DNA from: Lachnospiraceae bacterium
GTDB taxonomy: Bacteria; Bacillota; Clostridia; Lachnospirales; Lachnospiraceae
Direction of reading: 5' to 3'
DNA length: 51,502 bases
NCBI GenBank assembly: GCA_024687205.1
Contig: JAILES010000127.1
Location: forward strand, 1 to 51,502
In this document: positions 25,094-35,400 of the stretch, piece after piece
Numbering within the stretch: position 1 is the first letter of the stretch
Layout: each line of letters opens with the position of its first letter
Program-made: the position numbers and the translations under genes
Notes under the pieces: model-generated
The model's input: only the letters and a program-made list of their open reading frames with translations
The model's database searches: none
What the model was told of the DNA's origin: nothing

Positions 25094-25121
25094 AGCAGCC
25101 GACTAACGGCTGCTTTTTTTG
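25094..25121 (+). terminator. Terminator of tRNA-Leu(CAG)
   Basis: The 8-bp stem AGCAGCCG / CGGCTGCT (25094-25101 with 25107-25114) has a 5-base loop and seven following T. Confidence 0.85.
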
Positions 25122-25127
25122 TGCGCG

Positions 25128-25149
25128 AGCGTTCCGCAAGAGGAACGCT
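25128..25149. other. Second hairpin after tRNA-Leu(CAG)
   Basis: AGCGTTCC (25128-25135) pairs with GGAACGCT (25142-25149) around a 6-base loop, with no T run. It lies 7 bases after the terminator. The stretch 25150-25244 before the next promoter shows nothing recognisable. Confidence 0.4.
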
Positions 25150-25244
25150 ATCCTTATACGTCGTATTTCTTGAATAGCATTTAAGTCCGTTTCAAATTGG
25201 TCTCCTGTTCGGAAAGATCGGCAATATATGGGTATAAATAATCA

Positions 25245-25274
25245 TTGGCAGCCGGGAAGCGTCTATACTATAAT
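25245..25274 (+). promoter_or_regulatory. Promoter of the flavodoxin operon
   Basis: TTGGCA (25245-25250) and a perfect TATAAT (25269-25274) have an 18-base spacer, giving a leader of about 55 bases before ATG 25337. GAGGAGGAAG is the ribosome site. Confidence 0.7.
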
Positions 25275-25336
25275 GAATAGAGTAGTATAGCGGAGCGTGG
25301 GAGCCGGCTTAACCTATCAATGAGGAGGAAGAGAAA

Positions 25337-25831
25337 ATGAAAGAACTCATCGTATATTATTCGCTGGAAGGAAATACGGAATACGCGGTTGAAAGGATAA
25401 AGGCAAAGACCGGGGCTGACAGCCTTAAGCTGGTGCCGAAGAAAGCCTATCATGACAAAGGCTTTGCCAAGTTCTTCTGGAGCGGGAAAAGTGCGGTGAT
25501 GGCCGAGAAGCCCGCACTGGAAGCATATGATGTGAAGCTTGATGAATATGAGCGTATCATTTTCGGCTTTCCCGTATGGGCTTCGAACTTTACTCCGCCC
25601 ATAAGAAGCTTTATAGCGGACAATGCAGAAAAACTTGAAGGAAAACGTTTTGCTGCTTTTGCCTGCCAGAGCGGAGCGGGAGCTGAGAAGGCTTTTGAGA
25701 AACTGGCTAAGTGCCTCAAGATCGACGGCTTTGAAAAGAGAGCGATATTCCTCGATCCGAAGGCCAGACCGTCGGAGGAGAAGGATGCCCGGATAGATGA
25801 GTTTGCAGAGGCACTTTCAAAGATAGAATGA
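25337..25831 (+). CDS. Flavodoxin-family protein
   Basis: This 164-residue flavodoxin-fold protein binds FMN, judging from the phosphate loop YYSLEGNTEYA at the N-terminus and the aromatic FGFPVWASNFTPP loop. It should carry electrons in the cytosol or act as a small NAD(P)H-dependent FMN reductase. It is first in an operon with an old-yellow-enzyme-type oxidoreductase (16 bases downstream) and a GNAT acetyltransferase, so it may feed electrons to the oxidoreductase. Confidence 0.88.
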   Translation: MKELIVYYSLEGNTEYAVERIKAKTGADSLKLVPKKAYHDKGFAKFFWSGKSAVMAEKPALEAYDVKLDEYERIIFGFPVWASNFTPPIRSFIADNAEKLEGKRFAAFACQSGAGAEKAFEKLAKCLKIDGFEKRAIFLDPKARPSEEKDARIDEFAEALSKIE

Positions 25832-25847
25832 TAACGGGGGTGGGAAA

Positions 25848-26912
25848 ATGACAAGGATATCCGATCCGATAACGATCAACAAAACAGTGCTTAAGAACCG
25901 GCTGACCATGGCGCCCACCGTGAAGTTTGATTATGCGGGTGAAGACGGAATGGTGACGGATAAGCATATCGAACATTACAGAAAACGTGCGGAAGGCGGC
26001 TGCGGCCTGATATGTGTGGAGGCTACAGCGGTAACTCCCGGCGGAAGATTTGCAAAGAACCATCTGGGACTGTGGGAGGATGCACAGACAGAAGGGCACA
26101 AGAAGATAACGGAAGCCTGCCATGAAAACGGAGTGCCGGTGATCATACAGCTTAATCATACCGGGATCACGGCCAATCCGGACTGCGGTCCGGCTATGGG
26201 TCCTTCGGCTGTACCAACCAGGAATCCGGAGGTTTTAGCCAAAGAAATGAGTATCGCTGAGATCCATGAGATGCAGGAGCATTTCGTGAATGCCGCCCTG
26301 CGCGCAAAGAAGGCGGGCTATGACGGAGTGCAGCTGCACGGCTGCCACGGCTATCTGATCAACCAGTTTGCGGCAAAGAAAACAAATCTGAGAACAGATG
26401 AGTATGGCGGAAGCAGCGAGAACCGCGCGCGCTTCGGTTCAGAGATAATAAGCAGTGTCAGGAAGACCTGCGGAAGTGACTTCCTTATATCCGTAAGGAC
26501 CACCGGTATAGAACCTGATATAGCCACGGCCATAGAGATAGCTGAAGAATATGTAAAAGCCGGCTGTGATTATCTGCAGGTATCCACCGGGATAGACTGG
26601 GAAGATCCGACAGTAGATGAGAACAACGAACACTATAATAAATTCTGTTCTCTCGGAGTCAGATTCCATGAGCATTTCAAGGGGCGTGTGCCTGTGTCCT
26701 GCGTAAACGGGATCAATGATGCCGCGACGGTAAAATATCTGATAGAGAACGAACTGACGGATACGGTTGATCTGGCCAGAGCAGTGCTGGCGGATCCGGG
26801 ATTCTGCAGGGCGGTACTTGAAGACAAAAGCTATAATAAATGTTTCGACTGTCCGAGATGCCAGTACGGTCCGGCTATGCCGCATAAATGCCCGGCGGGC
26901 GGAGGAGTATAA
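25848..26912 (+). CDS. NADH:flavin oxidoreductase (old yellow enzyme family) with C-terminal Cys cluster
   Basis: This 354-residue FMN TIM-barrel enzyme of the OYE/2,4-dienoyl-CoA reductase group reduces C=C bonds of activated substrates. LKNRLTMAP, HTGITANP and the DGVQLHGCHGYLINQF stretch (catalytic region with NLRTDEYGGS) are typical. It ends with Cys residues in CFDCPRCQYG and a fourth Cys after PHK, which resembles the 4Fe-4S site of dienoyl-CoA reductases. The spacing C-x2-C-x2-C is shorter than the usual C-x2-C-x3-C, and the FAD/NAD domains that normally follow are missing. The neighbouring flavodoxin could be its electron donor. Confidence 0.85.
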   Translation: MTRISDPITINKTVLKNRLTMAPTVKFDYAGEDGMVTDKHIEHYRKRAEGGCGLICVEATAVTPGGRFAKNHLGLWEDAQTEGHKKITEACHENGVPVIIQLNHTGITANPDCGPAMGPSAVPTRNPEVLAKEMSIAEIHEMQEHFVNAALRAKKAGYDGVQLHGCHGYLINQFAAKKTNLRTDEYGGSSENRARFGSEIISSVRKTCGSDFLISVRTTGIEPDIATAIEIAEEYVKAGCDYLQVSTGIDWEDPTVDENNEHYNKFCSLGVRFHEHFKGRVPVSCVNGINDAATVKYLIENELTDTVDLARAVLADPGFCRAVLEDKSYNKCFDCPRCQYGPAMPHKCPAGGGV

Positions 26913-26915
26913 GTG

Positions 26916-27689
26916 ATGATAAGCAGGGAAGAAATCGAGGAAGCTGTAAAGCGGCAGCTCTCATATGAGTTTAACTGCAGTCCCGGAGATTTTGAAGGGG
27001 AAGAGAATGTCATTACGATGCCGGTCCTGCATGAAAAGAGAAGGAGATTTTCGGATAAGGAATTCTTCCTGCAGATGGCGACACTCGGCTGTAATGCGGT
27101 GATAACGGCGGATGAGAGGATACAGCCGTGGCTTAAGGAATGGGTTAAGGATAAGAAGGGCTTCTGGCTTTTTGAACAGCACAATTTCTACGAACTTGAA
27201 AAGAAGCTCAGGGAATACGGACAGAAGATGGCGCTGACGCATCATATGTTCATTCCGAAGCCGGAGCTTGTGAATATCAAAACAGAGCTTGAGATAAAGT
27301 GGCTGGAGCAGAAGGATATAGCAGAGTATTACGGCAGGGAAGAATTTCCGAATGCGCTGTGCGAGCGCTTCAAACCCGAGAGACCTGACGTGCTGGCGGT
27401 GATCGCCCTTGACGGTGAAAATATCATGGGCATGGCGGGCTGTTCCGCCGATACGCCCACGCTCTGGCAGATCGGCATTGACGTGGTTCCGAAATACAGA
27501 GGAAGGGGAGTAGCAAAAACTCTTGTGAGTCTGCTCAGGGACGAGACATTTAACAGAGGGGCGATCCCGTATTACGGGACAAGCCTGTCTAATATAGCAT
27601 CATGGAAGACGGCGCTGGCCAGCGGGTTTGTGCCGTACTGGATAGAGACCGAAAGTAGGGAAGATAAGGATAATAAATTTGAAAAGTGA
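26916..27689 (+). CDS. GNAT family N-acetyltransferase
   Basis: This 257-residue protein carries a C-terminal GNAT domain with the acetyl-CoA pyrophosphate loop in VPKYRGRGVAKTLV (Q/R-x-x-G-x-G/A). The N-terminal 130 residues are a less clear domain that may give substrate selectivity. I chose ATG 26916 with GGAGGAG 9 bases upstream; GTG 26913 is directly in front. It is last in the flavodoxin operon and converges on the transglutaminase gene. Substrate is unknown. Confidence 0.8.
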   Translation: MISREEIEEAVKRQLSYEFNCSPGDFEGEENVITMPVLHEKRRRFSDKEFFLQMATLGCNAVITADERIQPWLKEWVKDKKGFWLFEQHNFYELEKKLREYGQKMALTHHMFIPKPELVNIKTELEIKWLEQKDIAEYYGREEFPNALCERFKPERPDVLAVIALDGENIMGMAGCSADTPTLWQIGIDVVPKYRGRGVAKTLVSLLRDETFNRGAIPYYGTSLSNIASWKTALASGFVPYWIETESREDKDNKFEK

Positions 27690-27720
27690 TATAAGGCGCG
27701 GAAGAGGGGAAGCCTTATAT
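27689..27720. other. Convergent hairpin holding both stop codons
   Basis: ATATAAGGC (27689-27697) pairs perfectly with GCCTTATAT (27712-27720) around a 14-base loop. The acetyltransferase TGA touches its left edge and the minus-strand transglutaminase TAA lies in the right arm. No T run follows, so it is not a classical terminator, but it may protect or pair the two converging 3' ends. Confidence 0.45.
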
Positions 27721-30279
27721 AGACTTGCGGATGGAGCGGATGAGGGCGAGGGCGGAGGCGTAGCGAACGGCGTCGAGTTCGCGGCCTGAGTAGGCGCAGA
27801 AGTTGACTGTGCCGGTAAGGCCGGAGAGTGAGGAAGTATCGGGAGCGGTATCTGAGGATGCCGCTTTTTGAATGACTGCTTCGATGTCCCTGGGAAGAGG
27901 GTTATCCGCAGTCAGCAGCTTTTTCTTTTTCAGTAAGTTTATGAGCTTGCGGTATTCTACCAGCAGTGCTTCATTGTAGTGTCCGCCTGCGGCGTAGAAG
28001 CTCTGCCTTATGAGAAGGTATAGTGCGAGGGCGGGACGGCGCAGCAGTATGACAAGCAGCATCAGTCCGAGGGTAATGCCTATGGGACGGAGTATGAAGC
28101 TTAAGCTGCTTACGGTCTTCGAGAGGCTGCGGGCATTAGGCGTAGCGATATCGGGAGTGATGCCGGAATCGGTCTCGCCTCCGTTACGTCTTGTCTGCTG
28201 GAGCAGGTCAAAGAAACGGCTCAGGAAAGAAAGCCTGCCATCATACAGCGATTCGTCGGAAGGCGGCGTTGTCTCAAAGGGTATCCAGCCGTAGCCGTTA
28301 AGATAGATCTCTGTCCAGGCATGTGCCGAACCGTCGGTCACTTCCACTTCGACAACGCCGGCTTCACCCTCATTATATTCCCCGTATATCCAGGAACTCA
28401 GATCGGAGCTTAAGGCTTTGCTGTCTGCAATGTCGGAGGGAGTGATAACGTAGCCTTCTATGTATCTGGCAGGTATGCCCAGACGTCTGAAGATAAGCGT
28501 GGATGAGGCAGCATAATGAGCACAGAAACCGCGCCTCTGTTCCAGGAGGAAATACTCTATCATATCCCGGCCCCAGGGAGTCATTCCCGGGGACATGGTA
28601 TAACTGAAATTGTCGATAAAGTACTCTTTCAGTGCATATGCCACATCCAGAGGATCCCGGATCGATGCAAGGTCAGCTTCAGCTATGAAGCTGTCCAGAG
28701 CCTCATAGAGACCTTCGGGTACCTGGAGATAGACATCAGAAACCAGCTCCTCGTATTCCTCCGGAATGGAGGGATTGGGGTAAAGTTCGGCATTTGACGA
28801 AAAGGGCATATAGAGTACATCATAATGATCCTCTTCAGAGGTATATAATTCCGGAACAGATATCTTCCTGAGCACACGTTCTTCATCTTCAAAGCGTTCG
28901 GCATTTTTTATCAGGTCGAAGCTGTCGGGATATGTCTCGTCAAAACGTGCTTCGCCGCTTTCCGTATAGCTCTTTTTGTCGTAAGACCTGACGCTGGTGG
29001 TGTAAGCGGTGTAATAGGGACTGTAATCATATTCGGTATCGGCATCCGCATTCTCGATGTGCATGCGCCTGATCTCTGAGGATCCGGTATTAACGTAGGG
29101 AGCGCTGTCGTCCGCAAGCTTCAGGTCTTCTTCGGAAAGCATGCGCTGCTTGACACTGTCCGGATCGGAATAGGGCTGGAAACGCCGGTAGACATCATTA
29201 TAAAATACGCCGGTATAGGCTTTCAGGTATACACTGTCACTTCCGTCGGTGGCAAACTGGACGAAGAGATCCGGTTCGTAATCGGGGATGACGCTTCCGA
29301 TGCCGCCCAGCTGGCCTTTTGCCAGACCTCCGGTGGCGGAGTAGCGGTTTAAGAGCGAGGCAAGGCCGCCCTGCATGACGGTCTTTACATACTCATCAGT
29401 TCTGTCTTTTACACGGTTGGATACAAAGCGGCCGTCAAAATCACGGGCAAAGACGCTGCTTGCCACGACCATGAAAAGGGCTGAGATGATAAGGCTGTAA
29501 ACCGTTATCGTGAGCATGCCGCCGGAGCTTGCAAGATAGGTATACTGCTGTCTTTTCCGACGCCTTCTGTGTTCGAAATGCTGTTCTCTGTCATGCCGGT
29601 ATGGCAGGGTATAATGGCCGGAGCGCCCCAGGACCGCAACAGTGATATAAACTGCGATAAGCATTACCAGATAATGGAGGGGCGGGATGATATCGATATA
29701 AAAGGCAACCTGCAGAGGCAGGAAAGTCACCAGGAAAGTGAGGGCGAGGCTCATATATCCTGATATCGTGATGTTCAGCAGTATGCAGAAGAACCAGCCC
29801 ATGAAGAGCATCGCACAGGTGACTGTCAGGTATCTGTCCGTTATGATCTCGTCGGCTTCACGGACGGTGGAGAGACGGAAATAATCGGAGTATTTGTTGT
29901 ATACCTCATTCAGAAAGGCCTGATAGCCGGAATTGACGTAGAGGTACATGTATATCGAAAAGAAAACAAAACTTGCGAATACCACAAGATAGCCCACATA
30001 AAAGGTGATCTTGTTGTAATAAAGAAAGGCGGAGATAAAGGCCAGTACCATTATGCCCAGAACCATCACCGGCTTGGAAAATGGCAGGGCAAAGGAAGTG
30101 ACGATGGCAGCGAGCATGCCGTAGACCGCCAGGAATATCAGTATCGCGCGCAGAAAGCAGAGGTAAAAACGGCCGGGCTGATCCAGAGGTCTTACATCGG
30201 ATAAGCCTGCACCGTAAATCTCCAGTTCTTTCAGGTACTTGCGGTCGATCTTCTGTTTTTTTCTGCGTTCTTTTTTCAT
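27715..30279 (-). CDS. Transglutaminase-like membrane protein (TgpA type)
   Basis: This 854-residue protein has a cluster of about six to seven N-terminal membrane helices (residues 45-270), a large extracellular region with a transglutaminase/cysteine-protease-like core, another membrane helix near residue 745 and a cytosolic tail. The core contains RRGFCAHYAAS (Cys586) and GSAHAWTEIYL (His653), then GWIPFETTPP with the third residue region. It is last in a moxR-DUF58-transglutaminase operon, a widespread arrangement with suspected roles in envelope maintenance. It lies 1 base after the DUF58 gene. Substrate is unknown. Confidence 0.88.
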   Translation of the reverse strand: MKKERRKKQKIDRKYLKELEIYGAGLSDVRPLDQPGRFYLCFLRAILIFLAVYGMLAAIVTSFALPFSKPVMVLGIMVLAFISAFLYYNKITFYVGYLVVFASFVFFSIYMYLYVNSGYQAFLNEVYNKYSDYFRLSTVREADEIITDRYLTVTCAMLFMGWFFCILLNITISGYMSLALTFLVTFLPLQVAFYIDIIPPLHYLVMLIAVYITVAVLGRSGHYTLPYRHDREQHFEHRRRRKRQQYTYLASSGGMLTITVYSLIISALFMVVASSVFARDFDGRFVSNRVKDRTDEYVKTVMQGGLASLLNRYSATGGLAKGQLGGIGSVIPDYEPDLFVQFATDGSDSVYLKAYTGVFYNDVYRRFQPYSDPDSVKQRMLSEEDLKLADDSAPYVNTGSSEIRRMHIENADADTEYDYSPYYTAYTTSVRSYDKKSYTESGEARFDETYPDSFDLIKNAERFEDEERVLRKISVPELYTSEEDHYDVLYMPFSSNAELYPNPSIPEEYEELVSDVYLQVPEGLYEALDSFIAEADLASIRDPLDVAYALKEYFIDNFSYTMSPGMTPWGRDMIEYFLLEQRRGFCAHYAASSTLIFRRLGIPARYIEGYVITPSDIADSKALSSDLSSWIYGEYNEGEAGVVEVEVTDGSAHAWTEIYLNGYGWIPFETTPPSDESLYDGRLSFLSRFFDLLQQTRRNGGETDSGITPDIATPNARSLSKTVSSLSFILRPIGITLGLMLLVILLRRPALALYLLIRQSFYAAGGHYNEALLVEYRKLINLLKKKKLLTADNPLPRDIEAVIQKAASSDTAPDTSSLSGLTGTVNFCAYSGRELDAVRYASALALIRSIRKSI

Positions 30280-30280
30280 C

Positions 30281-31294
30281 TTATGCTTCTTCCGTAAGCA
30301 GCAGTTTTCCGCCGCTTATCCTGAGTACCCCGTACATCTCGGGATAGAGTGCATTGAATTTATCATATATCCCGCTTGTTTCGTATACCGGTTCCAGATA
30401 GAGTTTGTAAAAAGCTATATCAAGATCGGAACGGGAACTGACTTTTACAAATTCAAAAAGATTTTCGTTATCGTGCCATATGGCCACACGGAAGCTTTCC
30501 TTCATGGAAAGCAGGGTATAGGCGGTTTTGGCAAATTCATTTATACCGCGGTCAAGGGTGCTGCGCTCGAGTTCCGGCAGTATCAGGAAATACAGATCGC
30601 TGGAGGTCTCGTATTCTTTGACCATCAGATCTTTACTGCGGGCCGACTGCTTCCAGTGTATATCTTTGAGGCGGTCGCCGGGGCGGTATTCACGCAGCTG
30701 CTTTATCTCATTGATGAGCTCGCCGTCCGGGGACAGTTCGCTGTCTTCGCTTTCAACGGCGGCTTTCGGAAAAGAGGTATCTTCAAATCTCTGCTCATCG
30801 GGTATGACGGGGAGCAGGACCGTTATGTCGCTTTTGAGTTCTTTGGTATAAAGATGCAGGAAATCCGTGACGAGTATACGGCGGACACTGACCGAAAACA
30901 TGCCTGCCTTTGTGAGCTCAAAAGGAAGGGAGAACTGCTTCTTCGTCCTGATCTCGGCCGGAACGACTATCTCGGAAATGTCTTCCCTCGGATAGTAAAG
31001 GTTCTCGTATCTGAGTTCCACCAGTACATTGAGAAGCGGGATGAAGCCGGGATTGTCGACACTTAAGCTAAAGCGTGCGATGCCGCCCGGAGTGACGGAA
31101 GTCCGGGGCGGGTCAAAACTTACCCGGAGTCTGCGGCTTGCATAGCCGGTAAGGCAGATCGAAACCGGAGGTAAAACGATAAAAAGGATTATCAGTACGG
31201 AAAGCAGTGACTGCCTGTAAAAGAGCACACCAAGAAAAAATACTGCAAGACAGAGGATATAGGTGATTATATATGGCAGATTGCGTAACTTCAT
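30281..31294 (-). CDS. DUF58 domain-containing membrane protein
   Basis: This 337-residue protein has two N-terminal membrane helices, a beta-rich extracellular part and the DUF58 core with the hallmark REYRPGDRLKDIHWKQSAR, a von Willebrand A-like region. DUF58 proteins accompany MoxR ATPases and transglutaminases. They are thought to be the metal-binding partner recognised by the AAA+ chaperone. It starts 2 bases after the moxR stop and ends next to the transglutaminase start, so the three genes are tightly coupled. Confidence 0.9.
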   Translation of the reverse strand: MKLRNLPYIITYILCLAVFFLGVLFYRQSLLSVLIILFIVLPPVSICLTGYASRRLRVSFDPPRTSVTPGGIARFSLSVDNPGFIPLLNVLVELRYENLYYPREDISEIVVPAEIRTKKQFSLPFELTKAGMFSVSVRRILVTDFLHLYTKELKSDITVLLPVIPDEQRFEDTSFPKAAVESEDSELSPDGELINEIKQLREYRPGDRLKDIHWKQSARSKDLMVKEYETSSDLYFLILPELERSTLDRGINEFAKTAYTLLSMKESFRVAIWHDNENLFEFVKVSSRSDLDIAFYKLYLEPVYETSGIYDKFNALYPEMYGVLRISGGKLLLTEEA

Positions 31295-31296
31295 AC

Positions 31297-32223
31297 TCAG
31301 ATCTTAGGTATCTTAACTTCTTTGAGAAGGTTGTCAAGAGCAGTATCCACGGTGAGTCCCGCTGCCTTGGAACGGCTGTTTAAGCGCACCCTGTGGTTGG
31401 AGACGCAGTGGAAGACGTCGTGTATGTCGGTAACCGTGACATAGTCCCTTTCTTCGTAAAAAGCGTAAGCCCTGGCCATGCGCGCAAGGGCGATGGAGCC
31501 TCTGGGGCTTAAACCCAGGGCAAAGACATTCGGATCGCGGCTGGCTTCGGTGAGCCTAACCACGTAATCATATATGCTCTCGTCTATGCGGAGATTTTCG
31601 ACTTCGCGCTGCATTCCTATCAGTTCTTCGGAAGTGATGATGGCCTGTACGCTCTGAAGATCATGGGAAGAGTTGCCCTTGAGTATATCAACGGCGCTCT
31701 CATGATCGGGGTAGCCGATGGAAAGGCAGACCATGAAACGGTCCAGCTGCGATTCGGGAAGACGCTGTGTACCCGATGAACCGAAGGGGTTCTGGGTAGC
31801 TATGACAAAGAAGGGTTCGGGAACTTCACGGGTAACGCCTTCAACGGTAGCATGACGTTCTTCCATAACTTCCAGCAGAGCCGACTGGGTCTTCGGAGAG
31901 GTACGGTTGATCTCATCCGCAAGAAAAAGGTTGGTATAGATACTGCCTTCCTGGAACTTGAAGGAATTGCTCTCCCGGTCAAAGATCGAGAAACCCAGCA
32001 GATCAGAAGGAAGCACGTCGGGAGTGAACTGGACTCGCCTGTATTTCATCGAAAGAGCTTTACTTAAGGAGAGAGCAAGAGTGGTCTTGCCTACACCGGG
32101 GATGTCTTCCAGAAGTACGTGGCCGCCGGCCAGTACCGCACAGACGGTCAGACGTATTACTTCATCCTTGCCGTGGATGACCTTCTTTATCTCATTTTCT
32201 ACCATGCGTGGTCTGTCGCTCAT
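31297..32223 (-). CDS. MoxR family AAA+ ATPase
   Basis: This 308-residue MoxR ATPase is a chaperone-like AAA+ protein that remodels or activates partner VWA/DUF58 proteins. Walker A GVGKTTLALS, Walker B LFLADEINRTSPKTQ and the sensor 1 stretch FVIATQNP are intact. I chose ATG 32223, preceded by GAGGTG, since the frame to 32262 has no ribosome site. It is first in a three-gene operon with DUF58 and transglutaminase genes and is divergent from the large subtilisin gene. Confidence 0.93.
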   Translation of the reverse strand: MSDRPRMVENEIKKVIHGKDEVIRLTVCAVLAGGHVLLEDIPGVGKTTLALSLSKALSMKYRRVQFTPDVLPSDLLGFSIFDRESNSFKFQEGSIYTNLFLADEINRTSPKTQSALLEVMEERHATVEGVTREVPEPFFVIATQNPFGSSGTQRLPESQLDRFMVCLSIGYPDHESAVDILKGNSSHDLQSVQAIITSEELIGMQREVENLRIDESIYDYVVRLTEASRDPNVFALGLSPRGSIALARMARAYAFYEERDYVTVTDIHDVFHCVSNHRVRLNSRSKAAGLTVDTALDNLLKEVKIPKI

Positions 32224-32265
32224 AAACACCTCACATATATATACATATGAATACAACAACATTAC

Positions 32266-32294
32266 ATTTTATATTATCAGAGGGCTTTGGTCAA
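32266..32294 (-). promoter_or_regulatory. Promoter of the moxR operon
   Basis: On the minus strand, TTGACC (complement of 32289-32294) and TAAAAT (complement of 32266-32271) have a 17-base spacer, about 43 bases before the moxR start. Confidence 0.7.
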
Positions 32295-32317
32295 ATGGAA
32301 CGGAAGAGGGCGTTTTA

Positions 32318-32347
32318 TTGACACCGCAATTACACATAAAGTATAAT
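32318..32347 (+). promoter_or_regulatory. Promoter of the secreted subtilisin gene
   Basis: TTGACA (32318-32323) and TATAAT (32342-32347) are perfect hexamers with an 18-base spacer. The leader contains a small hairpin, CCTCC pairing with GGAGG around 32362-32375, before the AAAGGAG ribosome site. Confidence 0.82.
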
Positions 32348-32412
32348 TATTCTGTTACTATCCTCCGGACGGAGGAATCATTCTTTGTAACAAAAGAGAA
32401 AAGGAGATCAAA

Positions 32413-35400
32413 ATGAACAGACGAAAAAGCAACAGGTTTATGGCAGTTTTCGCTGCTCTGCTTACATTTTTTGCCATGTCGCTCACGGCTCTCGCTGTTG
32501 ACGAGCCCAAGCTGAGCCGGACATCGGCAGAACTCATAGCAGGTGAGACTCTTGACCTGGATGTCGATAATGCGACTCAGGAAGACGTGACATGGAAGAG
32601 TGCGAAGGAAGCGGTAGCCACCGTTGACAAGGACGGAGTGGTAAAAGCCGTAAAAGCCGGAACAGTCAAGATAAAGGCTACCGTATACGGCAAGACATAT
32701 AGCTGTACGGTGAAGGTATCGGCAGATGCAAAGATATCTAAGAGCGAGGCTGTACTGGAGATCGGTGCTACAGAGAGTCTGAAGGTCATCATGCCGGATG
32801 GCAGCTTTGCATCATCGGTGACATGGAAAAGCAGCAAGAAAAAAGTAGCAACCGTAGAGAACGGTGTGGTAAAGGCTGTAAAAGCAGGCAGTACTACCAT
32901 TACCGCAAAGGTTGGCAAGAAAAAGCATACATGTAAGGTGACCGTGCTTCCCGATACCAGGATGACACAGTCCAAGGCGGTTCTTTATCCTACCGAGTAT
33001 CTTGAACTTAAGATGCTCGGCAGTACGGCAGACAGCTGGACCAGCAGTAACGGCAAGGTTGCTACCGTAACAGACGGTGTGGTACAGGGTGTGAAGCCGG
33101 GAAGCGCAAAGATCACCGCAAAAGTAGGAAAGAAGAAGTATACCTGTACCGTCAGGGTTGAGAATATGCTTGATAAGAAGAGCATAAAGCTCTCCACCGG
33201 ATATTCCGCTAATGTAAAACTTCTCGGAGACAAGATATCTTCAGCTGTGATCGCGGATACAAGTATCGCAACCGTGACCACGAGCGAGAGCACCGGTACC
33301 ATCAAGGCTGTTAAGCCGGGAAATACCAGGCTCGTTATTTCTGCGGAAGGAAAGAAAAAGAGCAGTTATGAATGTATCGTAAGAGTGATCGCTCCTCTTA
33401 CGGTCAGATTTGATGCAAACGGAGGCAGCGCGGTATCGGATATTACCACGGGATACGGTGAGAAGATCGCAAAGCCTGCAGATCCCGCTATGGAAGGCTT
33501 CAGATTCGGCGGATGGTACGTAAATAAGGAATGTACTGTTTCATTTGATTTTGACTCTTATATATACAGCGACATGACAGTATATGCAAAGTGGAATCCC
33601 ATCACTTACACGGTTAAGTTCGAGACGGATTCCGGCAGTGAAGTGGAATCTCAGATCGTAGGATATAAAGGCAGTGCAGTTAAGCCTGCGGATCCTGTCA
33701 GGAGAAGAAGCGTATTTGTGGCCTGGTGCATCGATGAGGAATGCACTACGGTATTTGATTTCTCAACGATATTAAGCGGCGACATTACTCTTTACGCTCA
33801 GTGGAGAGAAGCGGATAAGTATGATATCACGTTTAACACAAACGGCGGAAGCGAGATCAACCCCCAGGCCGTATATGATACGGAATGTGCGGTATGTCCG
33901 AGGAAGCCTGTTAAGGAGAACAACAAGTTTGTATCATGGTTTACTGATCCGGAATGCACTGGTGAGTATGATTTCTCAACACCGGTAACCGGAGCATTCA
34001 CGCTGTATGCAAAGTGGGAAGCGCTGGTATTTAACTGGACCATTACGGATGACACTGACGAACATGAAGTGGAGCATACTGCAAGTGTTAAGATAGCAAG
34101 TAATGCGCAGGTAACATCTGTAAGTTATAACCTGATCAATGCAAGCGGTGATATCAGGCAGGAGGGTACTGTTCCGGCGGGAAGCTTTACCAGGACCTAT
34201 CCTTCAGCGGACAATTATACCTGCAGTTTTGAAATAAGCGGTCTTATGCTGGAAGACGGGACCAATACACTTAAGGTCTATGCTATAGCGGAAGGCTCCC
34301 TGGTCAGCGAAGAGAAAGCTGTCAATTATGTAAGCGGTGAGATATTGGATCCGGAAAATACAACGGGGCTTGTAATGAAGAGCGTATCCGACAACACGAT
34401 CACGGTTTCATCGGGAACAGACGATCTCAGCGGAGATACTATGATGATATCCAACCTGATGAATCTGTTCTTCAAAGATGATATCGAATATACGGAAAGA
34501 GTGGCATTTATAGAAAATACACTTAAAGCGGAAAAAGTCGGTGAACTTAATACGATCCGTATGATGCAGGCTAAGTTTGCATACAGTGATACAGTTAAAG
34601 AGCTTCCGGCCATAGAAGGATTTACAGGCAGCAGGAAAATTGCCGAAAACTCTGTCGAAGAAATGAAAGCATATGCAAATGCTCTGGTTGCTAAGTATCC
34701 CGATATCCTGGATGATGTAACGATAGAGTTCACATATGGCTGCAGTGTCACCGTGCAGGGGATAACCGATGATGCATTATACGATGGAGCAAGCGGGAAT
34801 GACTGGTGGCTCCGAAAGATAAATGCAGAGGGTGCATGGAATTATGATTCGGAGTTTACCGCTAACGAACACAACGATTACAAAAAGCTGGATTATATCA
34901 CAAAGATCAAACTGGGCGTAGTGGACAACGGTTATTACCTGGATCACGAGGACCTGGAAAACGTGAAACAGATCAGCAAGTTTAATAACCCGAATGCTGA
35001 TCACGGTACTCATGTGGCCGGTATAATCGCAGCTAAAGCAGAGAACCAAAAAGGTATCGCGGGTGTGACATATAATAATGCCACTTTACTTGCATATGAC
35101 GCTAAATGGCTTAGTTCATCCTATAGCATGACAATGATAATGGCCGGACTGATTCGGACCGTAGAAGCCGGTGCCAAGGTTGTCAACTATTCAATGGGTT
35201 ATGAAGGCCCCGAAGATTGCGTTGATATCGATGATGAAGGAAGCCGGGCGTCCAGATATATGGGTAAGCTTCTTGAACGAGGCTATGACTTTGTAGTTGT
35301 TCAGGCAGCCGGTAATATGCACAGAGACTATGCCTATAACAGGATGTTCTGTTCAGTGAATGAGAGCAACTGCTATTCATCCGATGCAAGTACTAACGGA

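Noticed and set aside
24983..25177. 64-residue plus-strand reading frame
   Set aside because: It runs over tRNA-Leu(CAG) and its terminator, has no ribosome site, and its product reflects tRNA sequence.
30239..31066. 275-residue plus-strand frame
   Set aside because: It is antisense to the DUF58 gene, which has clear motifs; the plus product is aromatic-rich with no start signals.
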